A stretch of DNA of 64,000 nt from Kiloniella litopenaei. GTDB taxonomy: Bacteria; Pseudomonadota; Alphaproteobacteria; Kiloniellales; Kiloniellaceae. The notes below the pieces were generated by a model that did not search any database, was not told the origin of the DNA, and was given only the letters and a program-made list of their open reading frames with translations. Positions 25,494 to 35,094 of this stretch are shown in pieces. Position 1 is the first letter of the stretch; each line of letters begins with the position of its first letter. The position numbers and the translations under genes are program-made. The DNA lies in assembly GCF_000982415.1 (NCBI RefSeq), contig NZ_LANI01000017.1:124001-188000 (forward strand), read 5' to 3'.

Positions 25494-25533
25494 TGGAAAG
25501 ATCGTCTCAACAATTGTTTAGGCGATCTTTCCA
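25494..25533 (+). terminator. Intercistronic hairpin between TRAP dctP and dctQ
   Basis: TGGAAAGATCG and its complement form an 11-bp stem around an 18-base loop that itself contains AACAATTGTT. No T run follows, and dctQ begins 30 bases on, so it is more likely a partial terminator or mRNA stabiliser that keeps the binding protein in excess over the permeases. Confidence 0.65.
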
Positions 25534-25562
25534 AATTCTCTACAGAACCGTTCGTGTGATGC

Positions 25563-26087
25563 ATGATTTCGAATATATCTAAATATTTTAATCAACTAAT
25601 TAAATATGTTACTTGGGTTGCGATCTTGTTTTTACTGGGCGCTATGCTCATTACAACGGTGGATGTTGTGTTGAGAAAGATTAATAACGCAGGGATTTAT
25701 GGCACCATTGATTTGGTACAGCTGATGATTATGTCGGCTGCATATCTCTCGATACCCTATGCTTTTATGAAAAAAAGCCATGTTGCGGTATCCATTCTAT
25801 CTGAACGTATGCCAGAAAAGGCGGCAGCGTTATGCCAAGCCTTGGGCATGGTTCTTTGCGTTATCTTTATGAGTGCCATTGCCTGGTTTGGTTTTGAGCA
25901 GGCTGAGCAGCAGCATCAATACGGCGATATCTCTATCACTCTCGGGTTGCCGATGATTTACTATTGGATACCTGTTTTAACAGGTTCAGTATTATCCGCG
26001 ATCGTTTCTGTCAGATTGCTAATCACCAGTTTTTTTAGTTTGTGTGGCGTAACACAAAGCTCATCAGAAGAAGGTGTAAATATTTAA
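25563..26087 (+). CDS. TRAP transporter small permease (DctQ family)
   Basis: A 174-residue membrane protein with four predicted helices, typical of DctQ. Features include VDVVLRKINNAGIYGTIDLV after the first helix and a conserved PYAFMKKSHVAVSI stretch. It forms the membrane complex with the large permease; its stop overlaps that start by one base (TAATG). Confidence 0.88.
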   Translation: MISNISKYFNQLIKYVTWVAILFLLGAMLITTVDVVLRKINNAGIYGTIDLVQLMIMSAAYLSIPYAFMKKSHVAVSILSERMPEKAAALCQALGMVLCVIFMSAIAWFGFEQAEQQHQYGDISITLGLPMIYYWIPVLTGSVLSAIVSVRLLITSFFSLCGVTQSSSEEGVNI

Positions 26088-27391
26088 TGGCTTCTTCAAC
26101 AATTGGTCTTATCGCCTTTGCTGTTCTTTTCGGATTGATCGCCATCAGGGTTCCCATTGCGATTGCGATGGGGATGGTGGGCTTGGTAGGTGGTCTTATC
26201 ATCAACGGATTTGATTCAGTTGCCTTCATTATGGGATCTGTTCCGTTTGAATCAATCTTTCCCTATTCGCTATCTGTCATTCCGTTATTTATTTTGATGG
26301 GGGTATTTTCTTCAAAAGCAGGCCTATCCAGAGCACTTTATGATGCAGCACATGCCTTTATCGGACATTATAAGGGCGGGCTGGCAATGGCGACTGTTGG
26401 TGCCTGTGCAGCGTTTGGTGCCATATGTGGTTCTTCTTTGGCAACGGCAGCAACCATGTGTCGTGTTGCAATGCCTGAAATGCGTCGCCGGAACTATGAT
26501 GATGGTCTGGCAAGTGCCACAATTGCGGCTGGCGGAACCCTGGGGGTTTTAATTCCCCCCAGCGTCATCATGGTGATCTATGCTATTTTGACACAACAAT
26601 CCATTGGCCGTCTCTTTGCTGCTGCTCTCATACCCGGTTTACTTGCGACGATACTTTACATGCTGGCTGTAAGAATAAAAATGGCCAGAAATCCCGGTTT
26701 GGCCCCCGCAGATATACCTGTTGACTGGTCTGGACGGATTGTTGCTATGCTCAATGTCTGGCCGGTTATCCTGTTGTTTGCTGTTGTGATTGGCGGGATT
26801 TACGCGGGGTGGTTTTCCCCAACAGAAGCCGCCGCGATAGGGGCTATGGGGGCTTTTATTCTTGCATTTCTCAAGAAGAAGATGGATCGGGATACCTTCA
26901 TCGAATGTCTGGAAGAGACGGCGAGTTCGACAGGGATGATCTTTATGATCCTTATCGGAACCGCGGTGTTTAATTATTTTGTCGAGACAACAGGTCTTCC
27001 ACAAGCTTTGGTGGCCTATGTCGGTGAACTGGGGTGGAATGAATATACCATCCTGATACTGCTTATAGTCTTCTATATTATCCTGGGGTGTTTTATGGAT
27101 GCATTATCAATGATTTTGCTGACGTTACCCTTTATATATCCTTTGATTACCAACATGGGATTTGATCCAATCTGGTTCGGTGTGATTATGGTTTCCGTTG
27201 TTGAGGTGGGATTGATTACACCACCTGTGGGTATGAATTTGTTTATCATCATGGCCGGAACACCGGGATTGAAATTACAGACCATTAGCCGAGGTGTTGT
27301 CGCGTTTCTAATGGCAGATGTTGTAAGGTTGGCTCTTTTGATCCTTTTTCCTGCGCTATCCTTATGGCTTCCGTCTTTGTTGATGGATTAG
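26087..27391 (+). CDS. TRAP transporter large permease (DctM family)
   Basis: A 434-residue ion-transporter-superfamily permease with about 12-13 membrane helices and family segments such as GSSLATAATMCRVAMPEM, AAGGTLGVLIPPSVIMVIYA and the C-terminal LITPPVGMNLFIIMAG. It couples substrate entry to sodium flow. I chose the ATG at 26087, which overlaps the dctQ stop; an upstream in-frame start lies inside dctQ. Confidence 0.92.
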   Translation: MASSTIGLIAFAVLFGLIAIRVPIAIAMGMVGLVGGLIINGFDSVAFIMGSVPFESIFPYSLSVIPLFILMGVFSSKAGLSRALYDAAHAFIGHYKGGLAMATVGACAAFGAICGSSLATAATMCRVAMPEMRRRNYDDGLASATIAAGGTLGVLIPPSVIMVIYAILTQQSIGRLFAAALIPGLLATILYMLAVRIKMARNPGLAPADIPVDWSGRIVAMLNVWPVILLFAVVIGGIYAGWFSPTEAAAIGAMGAFILAFLKKKMDRDTFIECLEETASSTGMIFMILIGTAVFNYFVETTGLPQALVAYVGELGWNEYTILILLIVFYIILGCFMDALSMILLTLPFIYPLITNMGFDPIWFGVIMVSVVEVGLITPPVGMNLFIIMAGTPGLKLQTISRGVVAFLMADVVRLALLILFPALSLWLPSLLMD

Positions 27392-27464
27392 CAGTGAGAG
27401 TCTATTGGTTAAGCGGTCAAAATGTTAATCAACCTATCTATAGAAACGTGGCGTATCAGACGAA

Positions 27465-27962
27465 ATGACGGAACAAAATTCAATGAAATCAAATAACGAA
27501 GTTTTAGATTTAAAAGACTTCTTTCCCTATAAGGTCCGCGTTTTTTATCGCTCGGTCAGTCAGTCTATTGCCGAGGTTTATACAAAGTCCAAAGGACTGA
27601 CTGTTTATCAATGGCGTGTAATGGTTGTGTTGGGAAACAGCCAACCACTTTCAGCGAGCGAAGTCGTCGACTATTCCAGTCTGGACAAGGTGCAGGTCAG
27701 TCGAGCGATCAAGGGTCTTTTAGAGAGAGATTTTATTGAACGCCACGTGGATGACATCGATAAGCGTAAAGTAAACCTGCTTTTGACCGTAAAGGGTAAT
27801 GATACTCTTCAGGAGCTCATCCCCCTTGTATTGAAGCGTGAGCAGGAAATTCTCGACGGATTGAGTGAAACCGAAAAAGAAACGCTGGAAAACCTGATGA
27901 GTCGCGTCTTGAAAAATGCAGATAAGTGCTTTGGGGCGGATAAACTGGTCGAGGATATTTAA
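27465..27962 (+). CDS. MarR-family transcriptional regulator
   Basis: A 165-residue winged-helix regulator. The recognition region LSASEVVDYSSLDKVQVSRA and wing DIDKRKVNLLLTVKG are clear, with dimerisation helices at both ends. It sits between the TRAP genes and maleylacetoacetate isomerase (two bases to the next start), so it is in their operon. MarR repressors bind 16-20-bp palindromes; the three TAGTTTCA-N2-TGAAACTA sites in this window lie before exactly the tyrosine-type units, so I infer it represses all three and its own operon. The effector may be homogentisate or a related acid. Confidence 0.87.
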   Translation: MTEQNSMKSNNEVLDLKDFFPYKVRVFYRSVSQSIAEVYTKSKGLTVYQWRVMVVLGNSQPLSASEVVDYSSLDKVQVSRAIKGLLERDFIERHVDDIDKRKVNLLLTVKGNDTLQELIPLVLKREQEILDGLSETEKETLENLMSRVLKNADKCFGADKLVEDI

Positions 27963-27964
27963 CT

Positions 27965-28618
27965 ATGAAGCTCTATAGCTATTGGCGATCCACAGCGGCC
28001 TATCGTGTTCGAATTGCTTTGAATCTTAAGAAGGTTCAATACGACATAATACCAGTTCATTTGGTTAAAAATGGCGGGGAGCAGCTTGGTGATAAATACA
28101 AAGAGATCAATCCGCAAAAAATTGTGCCAGCACTGGAAACAAAAGAAAGCGGAATACTCACCCAGTCAATGGCAATAATTGAATATCTGGACGAGGTTTT
28201 GCCCGGACATAGCCTTTTACCGGATAATGCAGTTGATAGAGCATTTATCAGAAGTTTATCCCAATTGGTCTGCTGCGACATTCATCCGATAAATAATCTG
28301 CGAGTTCTTAAATATTTAACGGGTGAAATGTTGCTTTCGCAGGATCAAAAATCCACTTGGTATGCACATTGGGTGTTGGAAGGATTATCAGCCTTTGAGC
28401 AACGGTTAAAAAAACGTAACGTGGAAGGGCAATATTGTTTGGGTTCAGAGCCGGGAATGGCTGACTGTTGTCTGGTTTCCCAACTCTATAACGCCCACCG
28501 TTTTGATATCTCTATTGCAAATTTTTCTGAAATAAGAAGAATTGAAGAAAACTGCCTGAAGCTAGAGGCTTTTGATCGGGCCCGACCGGAAAATCAGGTC
28601 GATGCTGAACCCGTTTAA
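27965..28618 (+). CDS. maiA: Maleylacetoacetate isomerase
   Basis: A 217-residue zeta-class glutathione S-transferase that isomerises maleylacetoacetate to fumarylacetoacetate with glutathione. The thioredoxin-like N terminus MKLYSYWRSTAAYRVRIALN carries the zeta motif (usually SS-C; here R-S-T-A-A), followed by NPQKIVPALE and QSMAIIEYLDE; the helical domain contains CCDIHPINNLRVLKYL. Together with HPPD and the FAH-family hydrolase it accounts for three steps of the homogentisate route. Homogentisate 1,2-dioxygenase of the usual HmgA type is not in the window. Confidence 0.9.
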   Translation: MKLYSYWRSTAAYRVRIALNLKKVQYDIIPVHLVKNGGEQLGDKYKEINPQKIVPALETKESGILTQSMAIIEYLDEVLPGHSLLPDNAVDRAFIRSLSQLVCCDIHPINNLRVLKYLTGEMLLSQDQKSTWYAHWVLEGLSAFEQRLKKRNVEGQYCLGSEPGMADCCLVSQLYNAHRFDISIANFSEIRRIEENCLKLEAFDRARPENQVDAEPV

Positions 28619-28631
28619 ATCATGACAAACA

Positions 28632-28668
28632 AAAAAGGGCGCTGATCATCAAATCAAGCGCCCTTTTT
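28632..28668. terminator. Bidirectional terminator, maiA/hpd
   Basis: AAAAAGGGCGCT and AGCGCCCTTTTT form a 12-bp stem with a 13-base loop between the convergent genes. The A and T runs on both flanks let it stop transcription from either side. Confidence 0.92.
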
Positions 28669-28686
28669 ATCTTTAGCTAAAAGAGA

Positions 28687-29790
28687 TTAGTCTGTTTTCA
28701 GCACGCCGCGGTTAACCTGATCACGTTCAATTGATTCGAACAGGGCTTTGAAGTTGCCCTCGCCAAATCCGTCATCGCCTTTACGTTGAATGATTTCAAT
28801 AAAGGCAGGGCCGATAACACACTTGGTAAAGATTTGTAGGAGAAGGCGTGGGGCGCCAGCTTCTGTTGCGCCGTCCAAGAGAATGCCGAGTTTTTTAAGT
28901 TTTTCAGGGTCTTCTCCATGACCGGGAAGGCGTTCATCCAGCATTTCATAATAGGTTGCAGGCGGGGCATCCATGAACTCAACGCCATTGGCGCGCATGT
29001 CTGATATTGTCTTATAGATATCTGGTGTTGTTAATGCGATATGCTGAATGCCTTCACCATTAAACTTCATCAGATATTCTTCGATCTGGCCTTTTCCTAC
29101 ATCAGATTCTTCGTTAAGTGGAATACGGATCTTGCCATCAGGTGCCGTCATGGCCTTTGATGTCAGTCCGGTGTATTCACCTTTGATGTCGAAGAAACGA
29201 ATTTCTTTAAAATTAAAGAATTTCTCATAGAATTCAGCCCAGTACTGCATACGACCACGATAGACGTTGTGTGTTAGATGGTCGATAATATCCATACCGT
29301 AACCTGTTGGATTACGATCTACACCGGGAAGGTATTCAAAATCGATGTCATAGATGCTGGAACCGTCTTCATAACGATCAATCAGATAGATCGGTGCGCC
29401 ACCAATACCTTTGATAGCTGGAAGTTTTAGTTCCATGGGGCCGCATGGGATATCTAGAGGCTGAGCGCCCAGTTCCAGGGCACGGTTATAGGCATAATGT
29501 GCATTCTCTACTCTAAACGCCATACCACATGGGGAGGGGCCATGCTCTTCAGCAAAGTAATAGGCTGGACTCTTCTTTTCTTTGTTGATGATAAAGTTTG
29601 TATTGCCTTGGCGATAAAGTTCAACATCTTTTGAACGATGTTTTGCAACAAGGGTGAAACCAATCGTAGTAAAGAGATCTTCCAAGACAGAGGCATCAGG
29701 TGCAGCAAATTCAACAAATTCAAAGCCATTCAGGCCCATTGGGTTATCAAACAAATCTGAACGTTCAGCCATTTTGTTCATTGTGGTCAT
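28687..29790 (-). CDS. hpd: 4-hydroxyphenylpyruvate dioxygenase
   Basis: A 367-residue two-module VOC enzyme that turns 4-hydroxyphenylpyruvate into homogentisate using Fe(II) and oxygen. The iron ligands are H171 (IDHLTHNV), H250 (GIQHIALTT) and E332 (FIEIIQR), and the C-terminal gate helix [15 protein letters not shown] is intact. Its promoter region contains a copy of the TAGTTTCA palindrome about 240 bases upstream of the start, which leaves a long leader. It is convergent with maiA across a bidirectional terminator. Confidence 0.95.
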   Translation of the reverse strand: MTTMNKMAERSDLFDNPMGLNGFEFVEFAAPDASVLEDLFTTIGFTLVAKHRSKDVELYRQGNTNFIINKEKKSPAYYFAEEHGPSPCGMAFRVENAHYAYNRALELGAQPLDIPCGPMELKLPAIKGIGGAPIYLIDRYEDGSSIYDIDFEYLPGVDRNPTGYGMDIIDHLTHNVYRGRMQYWAEFYEKFFNFKEIRFFDIKGEYTGLTSKAMTAPDGKIRIPLNEESDVGKGQIEEYLMKFNGEGIQHIALTTPDIYKTISDMRANGVEFMDAPPATYYEMLDERLPGHGEDPEKLKKLGILLDGATEAGAPRLLLQIFTKCVIGPAFIEIIQRKGDDGFGEGNFKALFESIERDQVNRGVLKTD

Positions 29791-30231
29791 CTTTTTTATC
29801 CATAGAAAGTAATCAAAATTAGGGGTGTAATTTTGTTACTGAGGGGATCCTCTGGATAAGCCTCTGTTTTCATTGGATAGAGTTTGCCCTATTGTCATGA
29901 TTATATAGGGTGCAAGTATCTTTGTGCGTGTCACCAGACGAAAAGCACGAACACCAAAACTAGGGGGTGTTTTAATACGGTGATGTCTTGTCATCGTGTG
30001 TTCCCCTTGGTTAAGGTGTTTACCATAATAGTTTCATTTGAAATTATATTGGTTGGCGATTTGATAGTCAAGAATAAGAGAGCTATTCAGGACAGTATTT
30101 TTCAAAAATATTTGTCAATTATTCTGGCGTGATGAGATGAAAAAATTTACCAACCAGAAAATTATTGTCTGGCTTTTATGGACCTGTGTATGATCAGCTA
30201 ACTTTTAGACCTATCTGCCAGAAAGAATTTC
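29791..30231. other. Divergent promoter region, hpd and sugar kinase
   Basis: About 440 bases between divergent genes. It contains operator 3 (30029-30046) and AT-rich promoter-like sequence for both sides. A plus-strand frame at 29884-30132 has no ribosome site or recognisable content and is not called. The hpd leader would be unusually long if transcription starts at the operator. Confidence 0.5.
30029..30046. promoter_or_regulatory. Palindromic operator 3, upstream of hpd
   Basis: TAGTTTCATTTGAAATTA, matching the palindrome at 24371-24388 in all arm positions but one. On the minus strand it abuts a -10-like TATTAT (30030-30025). It lies between hpd and the ribokinase-like gene; the link with hpd is preferred because the other two copies precede tyrosine-route operons. 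Confidence 0.6.
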
Positions 30232-31131
30232 GTGAAGCACAATACAATTATTAATATTGGTTCTATAAATGTCGATCACGTCTATCGTGTTCCTTATTTC
30301 GTAAAGCCGGGTGAAACCTTACCCAGTAAATCTTATCAACGGGTTTTAGGTGGGAAGGGGGCCAACCAGTCTGTTGCCCTTGCCAGAGCTGGTGAAACCG
30401 TGAAACACATTGGCGTTATTGGCGATGATCACACTTGGATTATCGACGAACTGAAATCGTCAAAAGTTGATGCATCATCTATCGAGATTGGGACTGTGGC
30501 AACCGGCCATGCTTTAATTCAGGTTGATGACAATGCCGAAAACTGCATTTTGCTTTTTGCGGGTGCCAATCATGAACTCAATCTCGACACCTTAACTGAT
30601 AAGCTTGCGGGTTTTGAAAAGGGTGGATGGGTCTTGTTTCAAAATGAAATGCCAAATCTCAATCAAATGATTTCTTTGGTAAAGAAAATGGGCGCCCGGG
30701 TTGCGGTGAATCCCGCACCTTTTGATGATGAGGCAAAAGCGATTGATTACGATCTTGTTGATTTACTGATTGTAAACGATCTGGAGGCAGAAGAACTAGC
30801 CAGAACGAAGTGTCAGGGGGATTTGTCTAAACTCGCTGAACTTTGTCCTGTTGTGATTGTGACCAGAGGGACACAAGGTGCTATTTGTTATTTCGGGGAT
30901 GATACAATCGAGGTTCCGGCGTTTAAGGTTAAAGCCGTAGATACTACAGGTGCTGGAGATACCTTTGTTGGCTATATTTTATCGTCAATAGCACAAAATT
31001 TACCGTTAAAAGAAGCTATGCAAAGGGCCAGTGCTGCCTCGGCACTGGCTGTTACAAAAGCGGGTGCTTCTGTTGCTATTCCAACCTCTGTTGAGGTGAC
31101 GCAATTTTTAGAGACTAAGAGTGATTTATAA
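30232..31131 (+). CDS. PfkB-family kinase, ribokinase-like
   Basis: A 299-residue cytoplasmic sugar kinase. The substrate-side motif GGKGANQSVALA (40-51) and the ATP/anion-hole motif DTTGAGDTFVGY (about 240) are intact. The length and GGKGAN motif fit ribokinase, which phosphorylates ribose at O5. The start is GTG with AGAAAG six bases upstream. The nucleoside hydrolase gene begins one base after its stop, so a nucleoside-to-ribose-5-phosphate salvage pair is the natural reading; other sugar or nucleoside kinases of the family are possible. Confidence 0.85.
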   Translation: MKHNTIINIGSINVDHVYRVPYFVKPGETLPSKSYQRVLGGKGANQSVALARAGETVKHIGVIGDDHTWIIDELKSSKVDASSIEIGTVATGHALIQVDDNAENCILLFAGANHELNLDTLTDKLAGFEKGGWVLFQNEMPNLNQMISLVKKMGARVAVNPAPFDDEAKAIDYDLVDLLIVNDLEAEELARTKCQGDLSKLAELCPVVIVTRGTQGAICYFGDDTIEVPAFKVKAVDTTGAGDTFVGYILSSIAQNLPLKEAMQRASAASALAVTKAGASVAIPTSVEVTQFLETKSDL

Positions 31132-31132
31132 A

Positions 31133-32086
31133 ATGAAAAATCCTGTAATTTTTGATACGGACCCGGGAATTGATGATGCCTTTGCTATACATCATGCCCT
31201 TTACCATCTTGAAATTAATTTGATAGGGCTAACGACTGTTTTTGGCAATGTTCCTGTAGAAACTGCTGCCAAGAATGCAAAAATTCTTGTTGAAATGGCC
31301 GGTCAGGATATTCCTGTTTTTCAAGGGGCTTCTGGGCCACTTGTTGCCCCGCACAAAGGTTTTCCAGATTTTATTCATGGGGCCGATGGCTTTGGCGATA
31401 TTAATTTACCCGATCCTAAAGGCAGCATTGAAAAGACATATGCCCCGCAGTTTATTATTGATTCCGTGCGTAAACAGCCGGGCGAAGTTACAATTATAGC
31501 TGTTGGACCTCTAACAAATCTGGCAATGGCGCTTCGTATGGCGCCTGACATTGCACCTCTGGTGAAAGAGGTCATTATTATGGGTGGTGCAGCGAAGGAA
31601 TATGGAAATATTTCTGCTGTTGCCGAAGCAAATATATTCAACGATCCTCATGCTGCTGATATCGTTTTTCGTGCTGACTGGCCAATGGTCATGGCTGGGC
31701 TAGATGTTACGCATCAGGTTATTCTGCATAGAAAAGAAGCAGAAGAATTGGCACAAAAAGTACCTAGAATAGGTGGCTTTCTACTGGATGCGGCAGATCT
31801 GTATTTCAAGTTCTACAATGGCGCATTTGGTATAGATGGATGCTATTTCCACGATCCCTGTGCAACAGCATATTATGTAAATCCAGATCTATTTGGATCC
31901 ATTGATGCCGCTGTAAGGGTTAGTTGTGAAGGTCCGGCTTTTGGACAAACCTTGATTAAGCCAAAAGGGCACCCGGGACCCTCAACAGAGTGGGATGGTT
32001 GTCGTAATCACAAGATCTTAATGCAAGTCAAGGATGCTGAGACAAAAGACGAAGTTCTGGGAACGATAGCTCAATTTGCTGATTAG
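31133..32086 (+). CDS. Inosine/uridine-preferring nucleoside hydrolase
   Basis: A 317-residue hydrolase that cleaves ribonucleosides to base and ribose. The calcium-binding N terminus VIFDTDPGIDDAFAIHHAL and the LTTVFGN, AVGPLTNLA and IIMGGA segments are diagnostic, and the C-terminal HDPCATAYYVNP contributes the last calcium ligand. ATG 31133 is eight bases after AAGAGTGA; an earlier GTG at 31121 overlaps the kinase gene. The released ribose would be taken by the ribokinase-like enzyme encoded before it. A terminator follows. Confidence 0.9.
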   Translation: MKNPVIFDTDPGIDDAFAIHHALYHLEINLIGLTTVFGNVPVETAAKNAKILVEMAGQDIPVFQGASGPLVAPHKGFPDFIHGADGFGDINLPDPKGSIEKTYAPQFIIDSVRKQPGEVTIIAVGPLTNLAMALRMAPDIAPLVKEVIIMGGAAKEYGNISAVAEANIFNDPHAADIVFRADWPMVMAGLDVTHQVILHRKEAEELAQKVPRIGGFLLDAADLYFKFYNGAFGIDGCYFHDPCATAYYVNPDLFGSIDAAVRVSCEGPAFGQTLIKPKGHPGPSTEWDGCRNHKILMQVKDAETKDEVLGTIAQFAD

Positions 32087-32162
32087 CTGAATTTACAAGT
32101 AAGTCAAATCAATTGGGTTGAATGTACCTATTCGTTTTCTTCCAATACTATTTGTAAGTAAC

Positions 32163-32195
32163 CAAAGGCGCTTATCACTACTGATAGCGCCTTTG
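32163..32195 (+). terminator. Terminator after nucleoside hydrolase
   Basis: CAAAGGCGCTTATCA pairs with TGATAGCGCCTTTG (one bulged T), followed by TTGTTTCTCTT. It separates the nucleoside genes from the molybdenum hydroxylase operon. Confidence 0.8.
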
Positions 32196-32322
32196 TTGTT
32201 TCTCTTAATGAGGGAAAAATAATTGTAAAATTTTACCAAGAATAAAGGATTGGAATGCTTCACTGGGAGTTCGAAGGTGAGAGGTAAATTAATTACCCAT
32301 AATCTTTTCTCAGGGGGAGTTC

Positions 32323-35094
32323 ATGAAAAATACCGCGTTTTCTATGACGCGTCGGAGTTTCATTAAAACCGTAGCAGGGGTGTCGTTTACCGTAAATATG
32401 ATACCCGTAACAGAACTGCTCGCGGATGAAACGGACGAAATAACATCCTTAAATAGTGGTGACTGGTCAAAAGCCCCGGGGAAAGCCCGGTACCGAATTG
32501 ATGGATTGGTAAAAGTTACAGGGCAAAAGGTTTTTGCACGGGATTATCACGCTTGGAACCTCCCCGGGTGGCCTAAAGAAGAGCGCCCTGTAATGATTGT
32601 TCGAGCCACCGATGTTAACAATCCATTTGAATCTCTTGATTTGTCTTTAATTCCCCAAAATGCTCAGCCGATCGAAGTTCTTTATGGGGAAAAGATCATT
32701 AATGAAGTACTGCGCCCAAATAAGTTGCAAGATCGGGATACGCAAGAAAACCAACCGCTCATTCAGGATGTTAAAGTAAAAAGACCTAGTGCACTGACGT
32801 GGCCTTTTATTGTCTCAAAAGGCAAACGTGCAAGTTTTTATGGTCAGCCCGTTGCGTTTCTGATTTTTAAAGACGGCAAGGATTATAGGGCTGCAAAAAA
32901 GGCCATACAGTTTAACTCTGATTTTGTAATCTATGACAAAAAACCGAGTAACAAGCCTGTCTTTCCTTTTAATCCTCTGACAAATTATGTCCGTGTTGCA
33001 TCCGACACAAAGGGAAAAGATGTCTTTTCTTATGCACAGAATGGTGATGATAAAAACTATTCAGAGAAAGCTTTTGTGCATCGGACGCACATTCAAGAAG
33101 AAATGGCCTCGGGAGAGTGGAAAACCTATAGCACCAATTGCTCGATGCAGGCGATGGACCCAATGTTTATGGAGCCGGAAAACGGTCTGGGTTGGTATGA
33201 TGCCGCGAACAAAACACTGAATTTATTGGTTGGTACGCAATCTCCCGATGGTGACATGAATGACGTACTTGAAATGTTTACCGGTAATAACCCTGTTGTT
33301 GAGGTTAAAACTGTTAACATCATTTCGTGTTATCCCGGTGGTGGTTTTGGCGGACGAGACAGTTCTGTCTTTACCCTGAACCTTGCCATTGCTGCGGCCT
33401 ATGCAGGTGGCAAGCCGATACGTCTGGCCTACGATCGCTTTGAACAGTTTCAGGCAGGGTTAAAACGCCATGCCTGCGAATTGACAGAAAGTCTCTCAGT
33501 TGATGATGATGGAAAGATTCAGGCTCTGGATGTCATGATGTCCTTTGATGGTGGCGGGCGGGAAAATCTAAGCCCGTGGGTTGCTCAACTTGCCGGGTTA
33601 TGTGCCGGGGGATCTTATAGCATTCCCCGTGCTGCCATTAATTCTAATGCTATGTATTCAAAAAATATTTCTGGTGGATCTCAGCGCGGATTTGGTGGGC
33701 CACAGGCATTTTTTGCGATTGAAACGCTCCTTGACGAGATCGCAAAAGATAATGGGTGGGATCCCATCGAACTCAGGCGTAAAAATACTCTTTCCGAAGG
33801 TGAAAATACTGTTGTCGGTGGCCCTATAACTGAAAAATTACGTTTGCATGAAATTCTCGACAAATCAGAAGATCATGATATCTGGCGACATCAGAAAAGA
33901 GAAAAAGAAAGATGGCGCAAAGAGGGGCTTTTGTATGGCGTTGGTTTTGCAATGTCCATGCAAGCATTCGGAACCTCAGGCGACGGACTTATCGGTTATG
34001 TTGAGCTTGATCCCAAAGGTCAACTGGTCGTCAAAACAAACGCCGTTGATATGGGCAACGGGTCGGCAACAACGCTTGCCGTTTCAACCGCTCATCATCT
34101 AGGTCGTAATGCATCTTCTATTGATATGGGTAACCCGGATCTCTATCCCGTTCTCAAAATGAATTCAGATAGCAAAGGGTCTTGGAAAGAGGCTGATTGG
34201 ACAGCAAACGGTGTTGGATCTTCCAGTGCCTGTCTGACTGCATTTCATCAGGTGCATGCGATTAATCAAGCCTCTAAAGTTTTGTTTGATACTGCAATCG
34301 TTCCTGTTGCTCGGGAAATATTTGGATTACCGGATATTCCCGCCCATGATCTGATCTGGAAGAATGAGCGGCTTTACGCAAAAGACAGGGACCTTCCGCC
34401 AATTCCGATGGATATTATCGCTGATGTTATTCATCGAACGGGTCGTATCAAGGGCGCGCTTGTGCATGCCTATTTTCAGGAAATCTGGGTGAAAGCCGAT
34501 TTTGCTGTTCAGGGTATTACTCATAACTGGGAAATTGACGGTTTAGCGGTGTATTCAGCGGGACAAAAGAAACCTGAAATCATTCGAAGAGCAGTAAACA
34601 GCGGTCGTTACCCTTCAGCTGCTTCATCGCGTTATTCTCGGACAACATTTGCACCTTGCGGAAATATCATAGGTTTAACAGTTGATCCGGTTTCCGGTGA
34701 AGCGGTTGTCCGAAAATCTTTATCCGTTCTGAATGCCGGTCAGATCATAACGGAAGAGTTGGTATCTGGGCAAAGTCAGGGCGGTGTTGCTATGGCGATC
34801 GGTTATAGCCTTCTCGAAGATATGCCACCGGGCCTGGGTGGGCCTGCGGATGGTGACTGGAACCTAAATCAATATTTCGTTCCCCGTGCAGGCGATGTTG
34901 CGTTGAAGGGGCAGGAACTTATTACTCTGGATCCTCTCAAGGATGATAAAACAGGTAAGGGTATTGCTGAAGCTGTCATGTGTTCCGTGGCGCCGGCAAT
35001 CTCTAACGCCCTTTATGATGCAACCGGCGTACGGTTCCGTGATCTTCCCATAACAGCAGAAAAAATTCGTAAGGGGATGGATAAAAATGGCTGA
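32323..35094 (+). CDS. Molybdopterin-binding hydroxylase large subunit, Tat-exported
   Basis: A 923-residue xanthine-dehydrogenase-family subunit of the isoquinoline 1-oxidoreductase/periplasmic aldehyde oxidase type. A twin-arginine signal is present (MTRRSFIKTVAGVSF). Cofactor loops include GGGFGGRDSS and GGSQRGFGGPQAFFAIE, and the catalytic Glu lies in GIAEAVMCSVAPAISNALYD near the end. It hydroxylates an aldehyde or N-heterocycle with water, in the periplasm. It is longer than the about 740 residues usual for IorB-like proteins. GGGGGAG precedes the ATG. No FAD subunit is encoded; electrons should pass to the 2Fe-2S subunit and then the di-haem lipoprotein, whose genes overlap it. Confidence 0.85.
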   Translation: MKNTAFSMTRRSFIKTVAGVSFTVNMIPVTELLADETDEITSLNSGDWSKAPGKARYRIDGLVKVTGQKVFARDYHAWNLPGWPKEERPVMIVRATDVNNPFESLDLSLIPQNAQPIEVLYGEKIINEVLRPNKLQDRDTQENQPLIQDVKVKRPSALTWPFIVSKGKRASFYGQPVAFLIFKDGKDYRAAKKAIQFNSDFVIYDKKPSNKPVFPFNPLTNYVRVASDTKGKDVFSYAQNGDDKNYSEKAFVHRTHIQEEMASGEWKTYSTNCSMQAMDPMFMEPENGLGWYDAANKTLNLLVGTQSPDGDMNDVLEMFTGNNPVVEVKTVNIISCYPGGGFGGRDSSVFTLNLAIAAAYAGGKPIRLAYDRFEQFQAGLKRHACELTESLSVDDDGKIQALDVMMSFDGGGRENLSPWVAQLAGLCAGGSYSIPRAAINSNAMYSKNISGGSQRGFGGPQAFFAIETLLDEIAKDNGWDPIELRRKNTLSEGENTVVGGPITEKLRLHEILDKSEDHDIWRHQKREKERWRKEGLLYGVGFAMSMQAFGTSGDGLIGYVELDPKGQLVVKTNAVDMGNGSATTLAVSTAHHLGRNASSIDMGNPDLYPVLKMNSDSKGSWKEADWTANGVGSSSACLTAFHQVHAINQASKVLFDTAIVPVAREIFGLPDIPAHDLIWKNERLYAKDRDLPPIPMDIIADVIHRTGRIKGALVHAYFQEIWVKADFAVQGITHNWEIDGLAVYSAGQKKPEIIRRAVNSGRYPSAASSRYSRTTFAPCGNIIGLTVDPVSGEAVVRKSLSVLNAGQIITEELVSGQSQGGVAMAIGYSLLEDMPPGLGGPADGDWNLNQYFVPRAGDVALKGQELITLDPLKDDKTGKGIAEAVMCSVAPAISNALYDATGVRFRDLPITAEKIRKGMDKNG

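Noticed and set aside
28632-28668. Hairpin considered as an operator or small RNA
   Set aside because: Symmetric A/T-flanked GC stem between convergent genes is fully explained as a bidirectional terminator.
29884-30132. 82-codon plus-strand frame between hpd and the kinase
   Set aside because: No ribosome site, cysteine/histidine-rich nonsense-like composition, and it overlaps the operator and probable hpd promoter.
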